A DNA stretch of 9,391 bases, taken from an uncultured Halieaceae bacterium (GTDB taxonomy: Bacteria > Pseudomonadota > Gammaproteobacteria > Pseudomonadales > Halieaceae). Under the pieces are notes generated by a model. It made no database searches and was not told the origin of the DNA. It worked only from the letters and a program-made list of their open reading frames with translations. The stretch's first letter is position 1; every line of letters begins with the position of its first letter. The stretch spans positions 1 to 9,391 of the forward strand of contig CALJFL010000085.1 of the NCBI GenBank assembly GCA_938074135.1. The letters run 5' to 3'. Both the position numbers and the translations under genes were made by a program. Positions 6,415 to 9,391 of this stretch are shown here, piece after piece.

Positions 6415-7569
6415 ATGGCCAAAGTAAGAATGGGCATGGTAGGTGGTGGAGAGGGCGCCTTTATCGGTGCCGTCCACCGGCTGGCGGCGTCGCTGGACGG
6501 CGATATTGAACTGGTTTGCGGGGCATTCAGTAGTGACCCCGATCGTTCGCGACGTTCAGGGGCAGCGTTTGATCTTGCGCCCGACAGGGTCTATTCCGAT
6601 TATGCCTCCATGATGGCCGCAGAGGCGTCACTACCTGTTGATGTTCGGATGCAGTTCGTCGCCATCGTCACGCCCAATCACCTTCACTATCCAGTCGCTA
6701 TTGCGGCGTTGCGTTCAGGATTTCATGTACTGTCCGACAAACCCGCCACCCGCGACCTGGCCGAGGCGTTGCAGTTAAGGGATGTTGTGTCGCAGACCGG
6801 TCTGCTCTATGGGTTGACCCATACCTACACGGGCTACCCGCTGGTGAAGGAAGCCAGAACGCGCGTTGCTGCCGGTGAGTTGGGTACCGTGAGAAAAATT
6901 GTAGTGGAGTATCCGCAGGGTTGGCTCGCAGCGCCTGCGGATCAGGCCAACAAACAGGCGCAGTGGCGCCTCGACCCTGCGCGGGCCGGGGTAAGCAGTT
7001 GCATGGGTGATATTGGCGTTCATGCGGCGAATCTCGCCGAGTATGTCAGCGGTCTTGAGATCACCGAGGTCTGTGCCGAGCTGACGGCGTTTGTCGAAGG
7101 CCGGCAGTTGGATGACGATGGTTCTGTCTTGATGCGGTTTGCCGGTGGCGCACGGGGTGTGCTGATGGCCAGTCAGATCAGCATTGGCGAAGAAAATGGA
7201 CTGCGGATTCGGGTCTATGGCGATAGTGGCAGCCTCGAGTGGTCGCAATGCGCGCCGAATTCACTGTGGCTTAAATGGCCCGACCGACCTGCCCAGTTGT
7301 TGCGCTCGGGTAGTGACTACCTGGGCGAGTTGGCATCCCTGAACTCGCGCACACCCCCCGGGCACCCGGAGGGTTACATCGAGGCATTCGCCAATATATA
7401 CATGGCTTTCATTGGGCAGATTCGTGCCGCGCAGGCGGGTAAGGCGCCCGATGCCCGTGCAGCAGATTGCCCTGGTATTGCGGCTGCCGTGCGAGGCATG
7501 AGCTTTATTGAGCTTGTCGTGGCGGCCAGCGATAGCGACCAGAAGTGGCATGCTTTTCCGGTCCACTGA
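6415..7569 (+). CDS. Gfo/Idh/MocA family NAD(P)-dependent oxidoreductase
   Basis: This 384-residue protein has an N-terminal Rossmann domain and a C-terminal alpha/beta domain that binds a sugar or cyclitol. Visible marks are the dinucleotide loop MVGGGEGAFIG (8-18), the VTPNHLHYP strand-loop (85-93) and DKP with the family lysine (K109). D199 and H203 in GDIGVHAANLAEYV form the D-x3-H pair that usually contacts substrate and relays the proton. The motif PPGHPEGYIEAFANIY lies near 314-329. Members oxidise or reduce a hydroxyl of sugars, inositols or glycosides, often at C3 or C1. The gene ends 24 bp before an isomerase-like gene and shares its strand with an MFS carrier gene. This arrangement resembles inositol (IolG/IolE) and 3-keto-sugar pathways. 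The true substrate is unknown. A GTG at 6409 is an alternative start adding two residues. Confidence 0.94.
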   Translation: MAKVRMGMVGGGEGAFIGAVHRLAASLDGDIELVCGAFSSDPDRSRRSGAAFDLAPDRVYSDYASMMAAEASLPVDVRMQFVAIVTPNHLHYPVAIAALRSGFHVLSDKPATRDLAEALQLRDVVSQTGLLYGLTHTYTGYPLVKEARTRVAAGELGTVRKIVVEYPQGWLAAPADQANKQAQWRLDPARAGVSSCMGDIGVHAANLAEYVSGLEITEVCAELTAFVEGRQLDDDGSVLMRFAGGARGVLMASQISIGEENGLRIRVYGDSGSLEWSQCAPNSLWLKWPDRPAQLLRSGSDYLGELASLNSRTPPGHPEGYIEAFANIYMAFIGQIRAAQAGKAPDARAADCPGIAAAVRGMSFIELVVAASDSDQKWHAFPVH

Positions 7570-7579
7570 TTATAATTTC

Positions 7580-7585
7580 GAGGAG
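7580..7585 (+). promoter_or_regulatory. Ribosome binding site of the isomerase-like gene
   Basis: GAGGAG lies 8 nt before the ATG at 7594 in the 24-bp gap after the dehydrogenase gene. It supports this ATG over the in-frame ATGs at 7600 and 7603. Confidence 0.7.
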
Positions 7586-7593
7586 CATTTTTC

Positions 7594-8649
7594 ATGGCTA
7601 TGATGAAAGGGCCGGCGATTTTTCTGGCTCAGTTCGCCGGGGATGACAGGCCATTCGATACCCTGGACAACATCAGCAGGTGGGCAGCCGAGTTGGGCTA
7701 TCGGGGCGTACAGGTGCCGACCTGGGTGCCGGGGTTTATCGATCTCGACAAGGCCGCGCAGAGTAAAGACTACTGTGACGAACTCAATGGGATTTGTGCC
7801 GCCCACGGCGTTGAAATAACCGAACTATCCACCCATCTGCAGGGGCAACTGGTGGCGGTTCATCCTGCCTACGACCAGATGTTCGATGGCTTTGCGCCGG
7901 AGGCGGTGCGCGGTCGTCCGGCCCAGCGGCAAGCCTGGGCTGTTGAGCAGTTAATGCTCGCTGCCCGGGCAAGTTCAAATCTTGGGCTGGACGCCCATGC
8001 AACCTTTTCCGGCGCCCTGCTTTGGCACACCATGTATCCCTGGCCGCAGCGCCCGGAAGGTCTGGTGGAAACCGGGTTTCGCGAACTGGCCGACCGTTGG
8101 CTGCCGATTCTCAATGCCTTTGATGAGGCAGGTGTCGACCTGTGTTACGAAATTCATCCCGGCGAAGACCTGCACGACGGCGTTACGTTCGAGCGGTTTC
8201 TGGAGGCCACGGGTAACCATGCGCGCTGTAATATTCTTTACGATCCCAGCCACTTTGTTCTGCAGCAGCTCGATTACCTGCAGTTCATCGATTTCTATCA
8301 TGAGCGGATCAAGATGTTTCATGTCAAAGACGCCGAGTTCAACCCCAATGGGCGCAGCGGAATTTACGGCGGCTACCAGAACTGGGTGGACCGTCCCGGT
8401 CGCTTCCGCTCGCTCGGCGATGGGCAGGTAGACTTCAGGGGGATCTTCAGTCAGTTTGCAAAGTATCACTATGAGGGCTGGGCTGTGCTGGAGTGGGAGT
8501 GCTGCCTCAAGCATCCAGAGGATGGCGCTCGGGAAGGCGCGCCATTTATCAGCGATCACATTATTCGAACAACTGACAAGGCCTTCGATGATTTTGCCGG
8601 CGCTGCGGGCGATGAGGATGGTAACCGGCGTATACTCGGACTCGAATAG
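7594..8649 (+). CDS. Sugar phosphate isomerase/epimerase-like TIM-barrel protein
   Basis: This 351-residue protein is of the xylose isomerase-like TIM-barrel (AP endonuclease family 2) fold, which includes IolE, IolI and ketose 3-epimerases. Strand-end residues likely to bind a divalent metal are E186 (CYEIHPGE), D217 (LYDPSH), H243 (MFHVKDAE) and E300 or E302 (VLEWEC). HLQGQL (81-86) follows the ITELST strand. The protein is longer than simple epimerases of about 280 residues, with extra sequence near 88-160 and after 303. Probable activity is isomerisation, epimerisation, dehydration or cleavage of the keto product made by the adjacent dehydrogenase; the name does not prove a phosphosugar substrate. 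It is co-oriented with both neighbours, 24 bp after the dehydrogenase and 46 bp before the carrier gene. There is no signal peptide, so it should be cytosolic. Confidence 0.9.
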   Translation: MAMMKGPAIFLAQFAGDDRPFDTLDNISRWAAELGYRGVQVPTWVPGFIDLDKAAQSKDYCDELNGICAAHGVEITELSTHLQGQLVAVHPAYDQMFDGFAPEAVRGRPAQRQAWAVEQLMLAARASSNLGLDAHATFSGALLWHTMYPWPQRPEGLVETGFRELADRWLPILNAFDEAGVDLCYEIHPGEDLHDGVTFERFLEATGNHARCNILYDPSHFVLQQLDYLQFIDFYHERIKMFHVKDAEFNPNGRSGIYGGYQNWVDRPGRFRSLGDGQVDFRGIFSQFAKYHYEGWAVLEWECCLKHPEDGAREGAPFISDHIIRTTDKAFDDFAGAAGDEDGNRRILGLE

Positions 8650-8695
8650 AGTACTGCATGTGCTGCTAATAAAACGATAAACCTTCGGAGCTTCC

Positions 8696-9391
8696 ATGGT
8701 CACTACCCAGGTCAATCGCAAGCGCCTGTATTACGTCGGCAATCTGTCGATATTCATGATTGGTCTCGGCTTCGCGGTGCGGGCCAATATTGCGCCCAAT
8801 CTGCAGGCAGATATCTATAACCAGATCGATCTCGCCAATTCAGCAGCAATGGTTGGCGAAGCCCTGGGCATCACGTTCACCGGCTTTGCCCTGACCCTCC
8901 TGTTTGGCAGTGCGCTGGTCGACCTCATCGGCATGAAGCGCATGTTATTGCTGTCTGCGCTGGGCTATGTCGGTGGTTCAGCCGGGCTCCTGGCCGCCAG
9001 CTTGATGACGGTTGGCCCGGCGGTCGAGACGCTGGTGCTACTAAGCCTGTTACTGACAGGGCTTGGCTGGGGCGCCGTGGAGGCGGCCTCAAATCCGATG
9101 GTAGCGGCACTGTATCCCGAGGAAAAAACCCACCGGCTCAATATTCTGCACGCGTGGTGGCCGGCTGGCATCGTGGTGGGCGGCCTGCTGGGTGTGGCGA
9201 TCAGTGCCCTGGGCTGGTCCTGGAAGCTCAACATGTTTGTCCTGATGCTACCCGCGCTGGTGCTGGCCTGGCTGGTGGCAACATCCGTATTTCCCGTTAC
9301 CGAGCGTGTCGCGGCGGGTATCAGCTACGCGGAAATGCTGGGCGAGTTGGTCAAGCGGCCGTTGTTCTGGCTGTTCTGGGCCTGTATGTAT
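8696..9391 (+). CDS. MFS transporter, truncated by the window edge
   Basis: The frame is open from the ATG at 8696 to the last base (232 codons, no stop), so only the N-terminal half is present. CGGAG (8686-8690) lies 5 nt before the ATG. The protein shows hydrophobic helices near 11-29, 54-74, 83-103, 110-130, 155-175 and 178-198, and the MFS loop motif A as GSALVDLIGMKR (71-82) between helices 2 and 3. It should be an inner-membrane secondary carrier. The segment ILHAWWPAGIVVGG (150-163) has the character of helix 5 in sugar carriers of the FucP-like kind, but this is a weak link. Its place behind the dehydrogenase and isomerase-like genes makes uptake of their sugar or polyol substrate the likeliest role. 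Confidence 0.88.
   Translation, partial: MVTTQVNRKRLYYVGNLSIFMIGLGFAVRANIAPNLQADIYNQIDLANSAAMVGEALGITFTGFALTLLFGSALVDLIGMKRMLLLSALGYVGGSAGLLAASLMTVGPAVETLVLLSLLLTGLGWGAVEAASNPMVAALYPEEKTHRLNILHAWWPAGIVVGGLLGVAISALGWSWKLNMFVLMLPALVLAWLVATSVFPVTERVAAGISYAEMLGELVKRPLFWLFWACMY

Noticed and set aside
7975..8721. A 248-codon open frame on the - strand
   Set aside because: It lies opposite the isomerase-like gene, which has recognisable family motifs and a ribosome site. The translated product shows no known motif. GC-rich codon use commonly opens such antisense frames.

Overview
This window reads as an ordinary, compact stretch of proteobacterial chromosome. Genes are short and densely packed, with Shine-Dalgarno sites, a fairly GC-rich composition and no introns. 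The content (acyl-CoA dehydrogenase, YfcG-type glutathione transferase, carotenoid oxygenase, CDGSH iron-sulfur protein, sugar oxidoreductase with isomerase and MFS carrier) would suit an aerobic, glutathione-using gammaproteobacterium, possibly marine. That placement is inference from gene content only. No tRNA, rRNA, CRISPR, transposon or phage gene is visible.

Left part (46-5242). An acyl-CoA dehydrogenase gene on the + strand (46-1203) runs convergently into a four-gene block on the - strand. Read in its own direction, that block is a zinc alcohol dehydrogenase of the CAD/YahK type (5242-4205), a carotenoid/stilbene cleavage oxygenase (4138-2735), a divergent GST-like protein (2654-1920) and a YfcG/Ure2p-like GST (1923-1225). 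The two GST genes overlap by 4 bp and the other gaps are 66 and 80 bp, so a single operon is plausible. The combination suggests oxidative cleavage of a conjugated C=C bond to carbonyl products, interconversion of aldehyde and alcohol, and glutathione-dependent handling of reactive products. The true substrate cannot be read from the sequence.

Middle part (5243-6322). A 221-bp divergent intergenic region with a few short repeats separates the dehydrogenase from a secreted thermonuclease-fold protein (5464-5958). Both arginines equivalent to the catalytic pair of staphylococcal nuclease appear to be replaced in that protein. Next comes a 77-residue protein with two complete CDGSH [2Fe-2S] motifs (6089-6322).

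Right part (6415-9391). Three co-oriented genes with short gaps (24 and 46 bp) and good ribosome binding sites look like a sugar or polyol utilisation operon. They encode a Gfo/Idh/MocA NAD(P)-dependent dehydrogenase, a TIM-barrel sugar isomerase/epimerase-like protein and an MFS carrier cut by the window edge. By analogy with inositol and 3-keto-sugar pathways, the carrier would import the sugar, the dehydrogenase would oxidise it and the TIM-barrel enzyme would process the keto product.

The observations most worth following are the oxygenase/dehydrogenase/two-GST cluster, the nuclease-fold protein lacking its catalytic arginines, and the GST-like protein with an altered active-site segment. 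Nothing here shows an obviously new defence or mobile system.
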